Of a DNA stretch of 64,000 nucleotides, positions 50,801 to 62,791 are shown one piece after another. Position numbers and translations under genes: made by a program. Source of the DNA: Anastatus disparis. Lineage: Eukaryota > Arthropoda > Insecta > Hymenoptera > Eupelmidae. Every line of letters begins with the position of its first letter. Position 1 is the first letter of the stretch. The notes below the pieces were generated by a model, which saw only the letters and a list, made by a program, of their open reading frames with translations, made no database searches and was not told the DNA's origin. The stretch lies in NCBI GenBank assembly GCA_017163975.1, contig JAFFSR010000220.1:11240001-11304000 (forward strand), in the 5' to 3' direction.

Positions 50801-52472
50801 AAACTTATATATTCTTAGGTGTATTGTAGAATATAAATTACAAAATGTAAGTATCGCAGTCAAAGAATGAAACTCTTTAAACTTATAAATTTTTATACGA
50901 TGTAGAAGAAAATAAACTTTAAACTGCTGCGCTTAAGCGCTAAAAAATATTTTTTCTAAAAAATAGTTAATCATTTTAGATTTAAATATATTTAAATTTA
51001 AAAAAAATATAATTTATTTTTAAATATCATTACTATAGTTTAGATAATGGGTACATGTGATTAGAAAATAGATTAACCTTTTTAAAGATAGTAGAGTTTT
51101 TAAAAATTTCCATCTATTAATCAATTATTTATAAAGACAAACATGAATTTTCAATATTACTTTAGTTTTTAAACCATAATATATACATGAATCGTATTAT
51201 AATTTTAAATAAAAGTATATATTTTTAAAATTCTACGCTGCTTTGTTTATAAACATTTTATATGATAATAATTCTTATTTGAAAATATAATGTTTCATAA
51301 AAAAGAAAGGTATAAAAACTTTTTAATATACATTGCGTATCACAGAAAAGCTAACATTATTAAAAAAAAAAAAGAAAACAATGAATCCACAAAATTTTTC
51401 TCGACATTTCTCCATTACTTTATAAACCGAGGCATTACAAGAAGAAAGCCTATTTCTTTTGTGATACCCGTGAGAAATTTTTTTCCCAATAAAAGCCGTA
51501 GGCTTATGAGAGAAATAAAAGAAAGGAGGAAATAAAAATCAACAGAAGTTATATTTTTTTTTTATTTTTATAATCACGGTATTTCTTCGACAGTCGATTC
51601 AGTTCGAGAGCTCGTCAAAATCAAAAATTATTAGGTCTATTATTTCGTAAGAAGCATTTAACCTAGTTTTAAACCTTTTAGTCATACAGTTACTTTTATG
51701 ATGTATAAAGATAAATGTTATCTTTGAAAAATCTTACCTTCGCACGGAATGAAATGAGAAACGTTAAAGTAAAGAAGATAATACTACATTTTCAGTTTTG
51801 CAATTGTAATCTGTTCTTGGGGATAAAAAAATTCTTACAAGTAAAATTTTTTTTTTTTAAGAAAATACAAAATTAAATTATACGTATAAAATGTTCCAAT
51901 ATTATCGAATTGGTGTATTTAAAAATCTAGTAGAATCTTATGGCAGACGTGCTCGTATTACTATTCCTGAGATGATTCAACATTTTTTTAATCGCCATTT
52001 TTGAGTTTAATATTATAATAATAACTGTTTTTTTAAGCATCAGAATATAAAGTTGCTGATAAAATTAACTAAATTTGTCTTTATTTTAATTTTTAATGCA
52101 TACAGCATAAAGCAAAGTATTGTTTACAATGTTTATGCTTTTGTTCAACTGGTTACAGTGTTACGTTGGTTGCATAACAAATTTCAATATAAACATTTGT
52201 ATTAAATAGTCCAAGGATTTTTCTTATATTCTTTGCTAATTTTTAAAAACAAAATTTTCTTAATTAAAAAAAGAAGAAAAATCAGCTGAGCTCAGATATT
52301 TTAATTATAAAACCACTCATAATGATTAATCTTTTTTCGTAAAAAAAACCATCAGCAGAGAATATAATAGCAATTACTTTTAGAAAAACATCGTTGGCCA
52401 GTAGCGAAAAATATAACCACGTCTTGAATGCATTTTATATGACTGAATAGCCGTGGCGTTTTCAATTGCTAA

Positions 52473-52494
52473 GGGGTGGGGTAGGGTAGGGGGG
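52473..52494 (+). other. G-quadruplex-capable G tract
   Basis: GGGGTGGGGTAGGGTAGGGG plus two further G: four runs of three or more G separated by two bases. On the template strand of the host gene as C-rich, so in the host transcript it would read as C-rich. Part of the GC-richest patch of the giant intron (52440-52640). Confidence 0.8.
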
Positions 52495-52563
52495 CACCAC
52501 TCCCGAAAAGTAGACCCTCAAGTATAATTATTCATTTGCTATCTCACTGCGCATAAATGGTCA

Positions 52564-52586
52564 TTAGCATTCCCGGGGATTGCTAA
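52564..52586. other. 23-bp imperfect palindrome centred on CCCGGG
   Basis: TTAGCA, a CCCGGGG core, TGCTAA. It lies in the same GC-rich patch as the G tract, 1.3 kb inside the giant intron from its donor. A regulatory element is possible but not shown. Confidence 0.5.
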
Positions 52587-53864
52587 GTGAGCGTAGAGTT
52601 ACGTTACGCGCGGGTTTTAAGTTATAAATTTCATTCAACCACTGACTTTTCTTTGACTTTTATTTTTTTTTTGGGATAATTTTTCTTTTTTTTTCTTCAT
52701 TTTATATATGTTATCGAAAGTTAAATTTAATTTGCAGGTTCTTTTTTTGAATATAAAATTTAGTATTCAGAATCCGCTAATTTTGTACTTTCATTTCTTG
52801 AATTATTAAAGAGTTCATTAGTTAATTGAATATCGAATTCAAGTTTTAGTATAACGGCAGAAATTGTAAGTAATACGATAAATCTGACTGAATTTGTAAT
52901 GTTTAAACGAATCCTTATTATATTATAAATTTTAATAAAATTCCATATAACTTTAATTAATCGTATTAAGCATTTATTAAAAGATAATTTAATGAAATGA
53001 TTCAATAAATAGATATTAAATTTATTTATACTTTTAAAATACAAAATATATATGTATATATAGCGCAATATTAATGTTATATTTTAAATATTAAAATATC
53101 AAAAAAATTTTCCATTTATATTGACTTTATTTTTATTAAAATGCTGAAGATGTTTAAATGAATATATTAGATTTACTATGCATTTTTAAAATTCAAAGTA
53201 CATAATTCATATGATATGAATATCACATTCTAAATATTGAAGTGTAAAAAATTTTCAATACGTGATGATTTAATTTTCATCAACATACAGCATAAATCAT
53301 CAATATTTGCATAATTAAAATATTCTTTCACAACTATTTATTCAAATATAGAAAAACATAAAAAAGGAAACAACCTCCAAGTGACACTCTTAAAAAAATT
53401 TTAAAAAAAAAAAAAAAACATGTCTATGAATAATTTTTTTTTTTTTTGTGTCATACACTTAACACTCTTTTGCAATGTATCCCTTTACGAGTTTTTGCAC
53501 AGCCACGAATGCTCACTATAACGTTAAAACTCTTCTCTCTTTCTTTTGATACTCGTACCGTATTAACCAAGTTTAAGAACGGTACTTATCGCTTGCAATA
53601 CAGAAAAAAGTGAGAGAGAGAAAAAAAGGAACTCAAAAAAAAGAGAGAAAAGGGTACACACTTTATTAAGTTTAAAATTGTGTACGGTCATATAGACTAA
53701 TCCTTAGCCTTTCTCTTGGTTTTCCTTTCTAGCTTTAATACGACTTTTCTTGTCGCGCGTAAACATAAAGCTTTTATTTTGTTGTATAAAAAAATAGAAG
53801 TGTTAAAAAAACAGTAGAAATAAAAAAGAAATAAAAAAAATAAAACAAAAAAAAATGTACTTAC

Positions 53865-54008
53865 CACAGGTGTAAACGACTTTAAGATATGTTCTACTTT
53901 CAGTGCGACATGGATCACCAAATGTTGAGCTATTAGCTGCTATCGAACAATGTCGACGACCGTGACATAAGTCTATCACTTTTTCTGTCGCATGACTTGC
54001 CAAACAAG
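53865..54008 (-). CDS. eva-1: EVA-1-like gene, exon with C-terminal half of the SUEL domain
   Basis: Seen: a 144-nt exon after the acceptor TTTTCAG (AG at 54010-54009), ending at the strong donor G|GTAAGT (53864 onward). It starts with two bases, CT, which with the last A of the upstream exon make a Thr codon. Then come 47 codons from CLASHATEKV to YLKVVYTC. The Cys spacing (C1, C14, C20, C33, C47), the FGDPC motif and the closing YLKVVYTC are the second half of a SUEL domain. With the three Cys of the upstream exon this gives the eight cysteines of a complete domain. One N-glycosylation sequon (NSS, residue 25) is present. The exon ends in phase 1 with a G. The acceptor at 9411 supplies TA, giving Val and continuing as VWRSVLREQYE, which fits an EVA-1 stalk. 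The domain call is strong; the choice of EVA-1 over other SUEL receptors rests on the linker and stalk. Confidence 0.88.
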
Positions 54009-57000
54009 CTGAAAATTTAAACGGATGATAATTAATTACTTTTAGTTTGTATCGTTATGTCAAAATTGAATATTATATACATATATATATCATTTTTTTT
54101 GTATTATCAATGATTCTTTGATAAAACTTTTGAAATGGATGCTATATAATTCATTTGAATTATTGAAAGATTGATTATATTATCAACGTAACATATAAAA
54201 GTTATAATTAATTATCAAATATTTATGCCCTATTCTATCAAAATAAGATTAAATTAAATGTCTTGTTATGAATAAAGTTACATGATATTGACATTTATAA
54301 GCTGATCGATTTAGTCTTGATAACAAAAGTTTTCCATATGCAATAGCCTTTCATCCCAAGTGTATAAATATGGTATAAAAACAAAACAAAAAATAATTTT
54401 CCCTCTAGTCAATGTGTTTATGATACAGAAACACATTTTGAATAGACTAAAACTATCTAAAACGAAAGTTAAATTATCGCAATCGCGATTAAAATCCATT
54501 TGTACATTATTTTGAATGATCCAATCAAAATCTTAATCTAAACAAGTAACCCTCATTTTATAAGATAATAATGTCATGTGTAATGGTATGGTTAAAAAAA
54601 AGAAAAGAAAGATAGAAAGTTAGAGCTTAACCATTTTCTTTTGGCTATACTCGTGTAAGTTAAATTGAAGAGAAGAAAAGAGGAGCAAAAGATGAAAGTT
54701 TTGTCAATCAAGAGGCAAAAGAACGTTTGAGAAAATAGAAATAACGTAGTTACTTTTCGTTTTAGATTTAATCTATATTATCTGATTCCGATAATCTACT
54801 GAAATTGTCACTAGGACATGTTAAATGTTTGTTGTGACCTGATAGATTTTTTAAATAAACCAAATTTAAATATAAAAACAATAAATGTTAAAACTATTAT
54901 TGAATGTATGTTATGATTTAAAAATTTTCAATAAACAACAGATAAAAGTTTGAAAAAAAGGATTAAAAAGTTCATTTAACATTATTACAATACAAATATA
55001 TCCATGATATGAAAGATAAAAAACGCCAATGATACAATTACTTTGAAATGCTTGAATTACATTTAAGATGTCCTTGTATAACGGAACGGAAAACCTGTCA
55101 ATTCTATTTTTACGATTGTCAAAGAGGGTCGGTACAATATCGTCCAAATGAGGGTAAGATGGATTAAAACAAAAAAAAGGAGGCAAATCAATACAGAATA
55201 GAAAAGCATAAGGATGAAACGAGACATTGAGAAGGATAGGAAAAAAATAAAGGGGCAGAGGAAACATAATTGAAGATATAAAGGGGATGGAAGAGGAAAG
55301 AAAAGAAGCCCATCGTGAATGTTGTCGTTTTCATATTTTTTCTTTTTTCTTTGAGGGCATCGTCCGAAACACCCGTCGCCTTCGATCTTCAATGCAACGA
55401 ATTCTCATAAAGTCATTTCACGGTAACTCAGTCATGGGAACATTTTTATGATACACACGAGAGCGAGAGAGAGAGAGATGAAGTAGGGTAGAATATTTTA
55501 GCTTGGAAATCTATGATAAATCGATGAATGGATATTTATACATCAAAGTTAAATTTTATGCTTGCCCAATTTCAATGATACTTCTTTTTAAAGCTCATGA
55601 GGTTGAAATTAGATTTTCAAAATTATTTTAATCCTAGGAAATTTAAAAACAGCTAAATTTAACGAATAGTTTATTTATATTGATTTTGTTTAAGAATATG
55701 ATTTCAAATATGTTTTTATTCAACCTATGACAACATATTTTGATTAATTTAAATTTTTAAGGAAAAAGTTCATAATTTATCTTATAAACACAAATGATAT
55801 TTTTCTTACATAAAATAATTTAAAAATTTTAATTTCCGTTATTTTTTTTCTTTTTAATTTAGTCAATGATCTCATACTTTTAAAACTTCTATGAAAAGCT
55901 TGTACCTCATATTTTTCTTGGTATTTTTCACTGAATTTTCCATCTTTTTTATAAGTTGTCGAAGTCACCTCAGCAATTCAATTATGAAAGTTTTTTCAAG
56001 ACTATTTACTTAAAAGGAACAACTAACCCCGTGTGAAATTTAGATTTTGACTAATTAAAGTGTATGTTTTAATAGCCAAACTAATGAAATCCGTGTTTTA
56101 AGAATTATTCTGATTGGCCTTAATTTTTGAATTATTTACCTTTTACCAGTATATATAGATATCATTTACGTACATAAAATCAGTAATAGTAACCAAGTGT
56201 CTCAAAATTAAGGTCGATTAGAATAAACCCTCGAACGTGTATTTCGTTATTGACGTGTTCCAGGGTAATCAAAATCCAAGCTTGACAGGTTTGCTTTTCT
56301 CCTTGTCAATATAAAAAATTTAGTTTCATGAAACAAAAAAGAAAATTTTCATTCTATTTTTCATGTAAACTTTCAATTAATACAACTATTATTTTATTCG
56401 AAGAAAAAGTTACAATAATTAGTTATAAGAAAACCCGATTAAAATTATCCTCAGAGCCGTAGCTATATAATCTTTTCTCTAATGAGCATAAGAACTTTTT
56501 TTTTCTTCCTTCTGTAATAAATAAAATTTCTACAAAAGCTTTACCAAAGAGTTAAAAGTTGAGCAAGAAGTAACCTACTTATAAATCTATTGTCTTTTGT
56601 TTCTCTATACCATTGAAGAAAATTAGAACACTATGAACTAAAGTAAGATTAAATAACATTATTATTGTGATTATTTTTTTTCTAAATTGTATGCTTGACT
56701 TTTTACTTTAAACTGTTAACTATTGTTGGGTACAATTATCAAGTTATGCTTTGTTGGATAACGATTCTTGCAATTTTATATTAGTACAAATAGTATTTGA
56801 AACCATTGGTACTTTTATTTAAAATTTAAAAAAAATTAGAAAGTAGTTTTTAACCTCAAGATAAAAGAAATCAAAAGAAAAAAACCGATGACTATAGAGA
56901 AAAAGTAAACGAACGGAATTAGCGTGAAAAAGTTTTTGCGGAAATAACGGACGCCATAGTACCACGTTGAAATCGGCTAACGGATGAACGAAAAAAAAAA

Positions 57001-58258
57001 AGGAAAAAGACTAGGAGGGCTTCAAACTTTATAATGAAAAATTCCCTTTAATCTCCATAACATCTGTTACGTGATATTACGGGAGTTCTGTGCCGCTTTA
57101 CGGGGAAATAGAAAGAGAAAAGAAAGAAGAAAAAAAAGAGAAAAGAAGGAGTTACCATCCATGAGTGCCTTCCCAGTGTCATTTGGCTAATGATCTTCAT
57201 TTTTTCCGATATTAATCACGCGTTCATAAGCGCGAAAGAGAGAGAGAGAAAGGTAGAGAGAATCAGCCACTGAAAAGGAATATATATAGATTTTTGTTCT
57301 TTTGAGTGTAGATAGATAGGAAAACCCTGGGCGACAAGATTAATGAGACTTTTTTATTAAAAAATTCAAGTTTTCTGATTTTTCGCTATGTACCCCCCTC
57401 CCCCCCCCCACTACCTTGACTTACTGATCTCTCAAGAGTTGTCCGGTTAAACTTTTATAAAATTACCAAATATATATGTATATATATATACATATGAACT
57501 TTAAAATAAGTTTTCTTCAAAGAATCTTTCAACATTGTGTACATAAGGAAAAAGTTGGGCAAGCTCATGATTACAATATCTACTTAAAAACTTAAAAGTT
57601 CAAATTTTATGACCTTTAAAATATAAATTGGGGAATATTTTTTATTCCATGAATCAAAATAAAACAAAAGAAAAAAGGGAAGTTTGGTAAAAACATTACA
57701 ATAAATTATAAAAATTGAATATTACTCAAAAATTTTGAACCGAACTCTGCTGAGGTCGTTCTTTTAACTTCCTTGAAAAATTATGCTGATGCGAAAAACA
57801 AGTTTGAATTTAAAGCATAAAATTTCAAATATTTAATATCATCTGCTTTGTAGTTCTGTAAAAAAAGATAAAAAAAAATGTAACGCATTAATAAAAATTT
57901 TAATTAAGGAAATAGTTTTAATGTTTTTACCGCATTCTTTTGTTGTAGCTTTACTAAGAATAACTCTATTGATCATCTATTAAGTTAAATATTTTGATTA
58001 ACCATACCAATTACCTTAATTAACTTATCTTATAGCGTAGCATAATATAACTAATTATCTTAAAATGATTTTTAAAAATCCCCATAATAGAAAATATTAA
58101 TAGTATTTTCAAGAAATAAAATGATTTAAAAAATGAATTCAAATAGAATAGAAAAAAAACAATTAATTAGATTAATTGGAGGTAATATATTTTCTAACCC
58201 CAGAGCAAACCAAAAGAGCAAACCGCAAACTAATAGACTCTCTTCAGTGAATACGTAC
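54009..58258 (-). other. Intron within the SUEL domain, 4,250 bp
   Basis: Donor GTACGT at 58258 and acceptor TTTTCAG ending at 54009; phase 1. The splice splits the lectin domain after the third Cys region (…KDE/T-CLASH…). Contents: a GA tract (55460-55478), a C tract (57393-57409), and otherwise unremarkable AT-rich sequence with poly-A and poly-T tracts. No gene seen. Confidence 0.8.
57393..57409. repeat. C-rich homopolymer tract
   Basis: CCCCCCTCCCCCCCCCC; on the minus (host transcript) strand a G-rich run of 17 with one A. Likely variable in length and error-prone in sequencing. Confidence 0.9.
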
Positions 58259-58408
58259 TTTCGTCTTTGACACCATTCGGTTGCGGACACTGAAGCGACT
58301 CGTATTCAGTTCTTCCAAAGGAGGCACTGTAGATCGCAACTCTGTAGTTTGGGAAGCACGAGAGATTGATGGCGTCATTTTCGCACGCCACTTTACTCCT
58401 GAATTCAT
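58259..58408 (-). CDS. eva-1: EVA-1-like gene, exon with N-terminal half of a SUEL lectin domain
   Basis: Seen: a 150-nt exon bounded by an acceptor (pyrimidine-rich stretch, TTACAG, ending at 58409) and a donor GTACGT starting at 58258. It opens with two bases that complete a codon (AT, consistent with Tyr) and then 49 codons from EFRSKVACEN to PQPNGVKDE. The pattern ACEN-x4-LSC, then RVAIYSASFGRTE and a third Cys is the first half of a SUEL (galactose/rhamnose-binding lectin) domain. GC and codon use stand out from the AT-rich surroundings. Family knowledge: EVA-1/EVA1C proteins carry two SUEL domains in front of one membrane span and act as Slit/Robo co-receptors in axon guidance in C. elegans; latrophilins carry a single one. 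Inference: the lead-in YEFRSKVACE reads like the linker into the second SUEL domain of an EVA-1 protein. It ends in phase 1 and joins the exon at 54008. A latrophilin or another SUEL receptor is the alternative. Confidence 0.85.
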
Positions 58409-58778
58409 CTGTAAGCAGATAAAATTTTACATTTTTAAAATAAAAAAAAAAGAAAGAGTCATTCTCTTTTCATTTGATACGTAATACTAACTTAATGCTT
58501 ATCATTACTTTAGAAATAAAAAAAAAGAAGAAGAAAAGGTACAGGATAAAAAAAGCCTTAATATTCTCTAAGGAGGTGTTTATTTTATTTATGACAATAT
58601 TAATCACGAATGATAAAAAACAATGGGTCCTAAATGGCATTAAATATTCGTGCAGAAACAAAAAGAAAAGAAGAGATTAAAGCACGATAATCTTAAATGT
58701 TAAAAACAGCATAATAATGAAAAAGGATGTAGAATGCTTTAAATATATAAATTTCGAATTAATTTAATGATTTAGCAA

Positions 58779-58936
58779 GAAAAATAAATTTACGTGAAAA
58801 ATATTTTTATTATATTTGTCTCTTTAGTAATAGCTTTTAATTAAAAGCATATTTTTATCGAACATTATTACCTTGAAATATTTTAATTTAATAAACAATT
58901 CCAAGTAATATTTTAATTTTAAGAACATAATTTTAT
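58779..58936. repeat. 158-bp direct duplication, copy 1
   Basis: Starts GAAAAATAAATTTACGTG and contains CTTTTAATTAAAAGC and AATTCCAAGTAATATTTTAA; repeated at 58995-59152 with roughly 90 % identity. Period 216 bp. Confidence 0.85.
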
Positions 58937-58994
58937 CAACTAATGAAATCTTAAAGGAATTTTTTAATAATCTTTTACTATAATTTTGATTATA

Positions 58995-59152
58995 GAAAAA
59001 TAAATTTACGTGGAAAATGGTTTTATTGTAATTGTCTTTTTAATAACAGCTTTTAATTATAAGCAGATTTTCAACGAATATTATTACTTTGAAATATTTT
59101 AATTTAATAAATAATTCCAAGTAATATTTTAATTTTAAGAACATTATTTTAT
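58995..59152. repeat. 158-bp direct duplication, copy 2
   Basis: Second copy of 58779-58936. The 58 bp between the copies is not repeated after copy 2, so this is one local duplication, not an array. Confidence 0.85.
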
Positions 59153-62100
59153 TTGTAAAAGCTTGAAAATAAAAAATTTATGTTAAAGTTCATTATTATT
59201 GTAATGATCTGTGATATCACTCTGAAAAGTGACTTACTTATGTAGTATTATTAGTTTTAGGAAATCGACTGTGATATCATGAGTGCAATATTTACACGTA
59301 ACGTTACAGTATTATCTTTTTTGTATTTTATTATGTATTATATATTATTTTTTGTATTACACACTTTTGTTAACTGTTACAAAATGAATCTATATCTATT
59401 TATCTATTTATTATTAAAATATTTTTAATGTGTAAAAACATCGATTTACGAAATTTTATAAGAACTTTTTTAAATTCTTTTACTATAGTACCTACGAAAA
59501 TAACATCATGATAATATCTTTATTTATTTTAATAAATTTCTGTTTCATTAAAATTATTCAAAAAGATCGACTTAGTCAGAAGTATTATAAATTGACGATA
59601 AATATTTTAATAATACATTACAGTAACAAACAAGCAATTAACTTTATCTCCATTCGCATAACAGCTAGCTGCTAACCGCTGTTTTGTTTTCACAACACAA
59701 CGTGGCATTAGTCTCACGGTAATAAAAACGTGGCTATTCGAAAATTAAAATTGTTACTTTTAAAATAATACAGAAATTGAATAATACAGAAACAATATCA
59801 GTTTTTCCATTATTACTTTATTTACAAAATGCTAAAACAATATTCATGAAACTACTTTTATCCTTTATTTATTTATACACTCGTAGTACACTTGTAGAAT
59901 TAGATATTAACAAATTACATTATTCTCATTTGATAATTCTTTAAACAGTAAAAATAGCAAATGTCATCTAGTTTTGTTATATTAAAATTCTTACAAATAA
60001 AACGTCTTTCTCCCTTAGAGCTGCATTAATAAATAAAGCAAATCTCCATGGCTTTTTGTATCTTAAAATTCGTCTTAAATGCACTCCATCACCAATTCTA
60101 GTAATACTTTTCCTTCAACGTAAAAGCTTTCTTATAACGTCTTAGCAAAGGAATAATTCAAGACACAAGGTGCACACAGCATGTTTCCCTCCCAGAATTT
60201 CTGCAAGCTTTTTACTTTTGCCGAGAAAATTATTAATGATGCGCTTGCCTGGCAAGAAGGAGAGAGAGAGAGAGAGAGGGCGTAACTTTTGTATGTCCTT
60301 AACATCTCGACTGGTATATAGAAAAGACGAAAAGCTTGTCTTAAATATGTTTTGTATCTTAAAATTGTAGTTTGCATATTACCAACGTTAATAAAACAAC
60401 GTAAAATGCTTTTCTCTTCCGTTAAATATCTATATATACGTATGTATATACAAAATAATGACGTGCAGAGAGTAAAACGGCATGAGGAATCTCGCACGCG
60501 CACAAGCTTCGAGGTTATTAGAATTGTGAACAAAACCAGTGTGGAGGTTAAGAAATTTGTTATACCTCAAGGTTGTCAAAGTGAATTCTTCTCTCGGTAA
60601 CACGTTTATTAAGAAATTTGATGAACGCATTTTAGCGGAAGGAAGCTTATTAGTTTTGGATTAAAAATTTTTGTTCTTTTTTTTGTCAGATTAGAAAGTT
60701 TACATAAATTAGTTTATAAATAATAAGAAAAACTATATTTATTACTTTTTGTTTATAATTTCAGTAGCAGATGAAATACTTTTTTATATTTTTTATTTTA
60801 AAATGAAAACACAGTGGCTATTTTCAAAGAAATTGGTAACTTGTAAGCTGATATTTAAGGAAAAATATTTTAAATTCATATACATAGCTATATAGACACG
60901 GAAGTTCTTTTTTTAAGATTCACTCACTCCGCCCCTCTTTTTCAGAAATAAAATACTTAAACAAATCGTAATTTTGCATGATTGATTTTAATAAAATTTT
61001 GATAAATATAAATAGAAAATTCTTAATAAAAATTCACATTTATTATTAAAGCAGAGAGTTGTGGAACGAAGTTAGTAAAGGAGGAGAGATTCCCCTAGTG
61101 TATATTTATATTCATTTGTTATGTTTGATTCAGATTTCAAACGATAATACTTTATTGAAATAGTTGGCTTGAACTCTCAAATATGTTATAATTAAATTTA
61201 CATTTATAATTTATTTAGTTGAAATATTAAATTCTTTTTATTTTTATAGATTTTATTTCAACGCTTATTCCCAACTAAACCGATAAAAATTGAACTCAAT
61301 TAAAAAAATTTTAATTAAATTATTTATATAACAGTATAATAAAATAAAAAGTTAGTAAGTTATTTACTTGTTTAGATATATGCTTAACATAATCTTCTCG
61401 AAACATTTTCCGAGTCCATTAAAACTATATCATGAAGATATATCTTCTTTTTCTTACAATCCAAAGACTATTGACTATTTTTCTTGAATAAAAATCATAA
61501 AGCATTATTTGGACAAGTAGCAAAGCTGTTAAACTACGTGAAAAAGCATAAAAATGCGATAGTCGATAATTTGATTTATAATAGCCATAATAATAAATAG
61601 AAAAGTTATAGTTATACAAGGCAAGAGTACAATTGGTTTTTAGGAAACTTGTAAGACCAATTGCTCGGTACAAAGTAGTGTTTACAAAATGCTCCTTATT
61701 CTAGAAAGTTGCCTTTTTTTCCTTCTTTTCTATACGAGCAAGCTCGAGCTTTTAAGTGTCTTATATGCTACCTGAAAGATAAAGTAAAGCTTATATAGTA
61801 CAGTTTTATCGAGTCACTGATTTACTGCCAGCTATGGCAAGCAAAACTTTGACTTACTTTAAAGCTAACCGTTGAGTTCGGCATGTTATTGGAGTAGCGG
61901 AGAGGGGGGAAAGTTGCAATCAAGTATAATACAGCTGATGGAGGGTGGGAGAGAGGAGAGCTTGGGTGAAATAAAATTATAAAGAAAAGCTGCAAGTTCA
62001 TAAATTTATAAAAGTTGTTTGTCCAAAGAATCTTAGCTCTTAAATTTTGCTTTTTTAGCGTTTCAAAAAAAAAGCGCGTCAATTAAAGAGAATATACATT

Positions 62101-62591
62101 TTTTTTTTCCTTTCTATCTTACTCGCGCTACTACTCATCATCTTGAATTTTCTTGTTATTTATTGGTAACGGCGAGGATCGTAAATCCGCTGAGTTTGCA
62201 CGTAAGCATTACTTTCGTCGATGTTTCTGTTAATTGTGAGACCTGAGCCAATTTCTGTCGCAATTTTTCATTGTCACGGTGTTTTAATTGCCTTTGTTAC
62301 TTGTTTAGCTTAATATATATGAGACAAGTTTGGTTATTCTTTCACAAGATATTTTCTCACCTCTACTAAATATACGAAACGTCATATTTTTTAATAATAA
62401 TTCAATTTTTATAATGAACTATCATAGGAAAATTTTTATAATATATCAAATTAAAAAAAATTAACTATAATAAATTGGTAATATCATTCAAGTGGTATCA
62501 AATATTATAATCAATAATTTATTTAATATCCAAATAAAAATAATATTACGCGTTTACATATTTTATAAATCTTATAATATTATGAAGGAAT

Positions 62592-62791
62592 TGAGGTCGT
62601 CACTGGCTCAGTCGGTAGAGCGCTGGATTTCTAATCTCGAGGTACCGAGTTCGATTCCCGCTCTCGACAACCGATTGATATAAGCACCACTGTACGTTGC
62701 ATGTGCTTTGTTCACAAACACACTTACGAGCTCCGTCGCTGATTAGCATTACAAAATAGCATAAATATAGCGACTTTAAAGAATTAAAAAG
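62592..62791 (+). mobile_element. tRNA-derived SINE, copy 8
   Basis: Head GTCACTGGCTCAGTCGGTAG, B box GAGTTCGATTCCCGC, body CACCACTGTACGTTGCATG, CTTACGAGCTCCGTCGCTGA, tail ATATAGCGACTTTAAAGAA. Same subfamily as copies 5 and 6. Lies in the intron upstream of the SUEL exon. Chance frames on both strands here are this element. Confidence 0.93.

Larger units (their letters stand above)
9411..53864 (-). other. Giant intron of the EVA-1-like gene, about 44.5 kb
   Basis: Donor GTAAGT at 53864 and acceptor CAG ending at 9411; both flanking exons are in phase 1 and the junction codon becomes Val. It contains the Penelope-like element, the tandem array around it, six of the eight SINEs, both MITEs, the 173-bp palindrome and the 517-bp TIR element. 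Long parts hold nothing I can name: roughly 12200-13970, 16450-19220, 19740-21640, 21830-23760, 23970-31720, 36800-40100 and 42050-52460. They are AT-rich, with poly-A/T tracts and chance frames. Confidence 0.72.

Noticed and set aside
54911..55392. 118-aa and 109-aa hydrophobic minus-strand frames in the 4.25-kb intron
   Set aside because: Pyrimidine-rich low complexity; exon phases across this intron already match without an extra exon.
60132..60533. 133-aa minus-strand frame, with plus-strand frames over the same place
   Set aside because: Long for chance but runs through a GA tract, has no domain I recognise, no splice sites in phase with the host gene, and both strands are open.
62166..62300. 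Short minus-strand frame reading like a coiled coil (KHRDNEKLRQKLAQVSQL)
   Set aside because: Only about 46 codons between stops, no acceptor in front of it; not enough for a gene or exon call.
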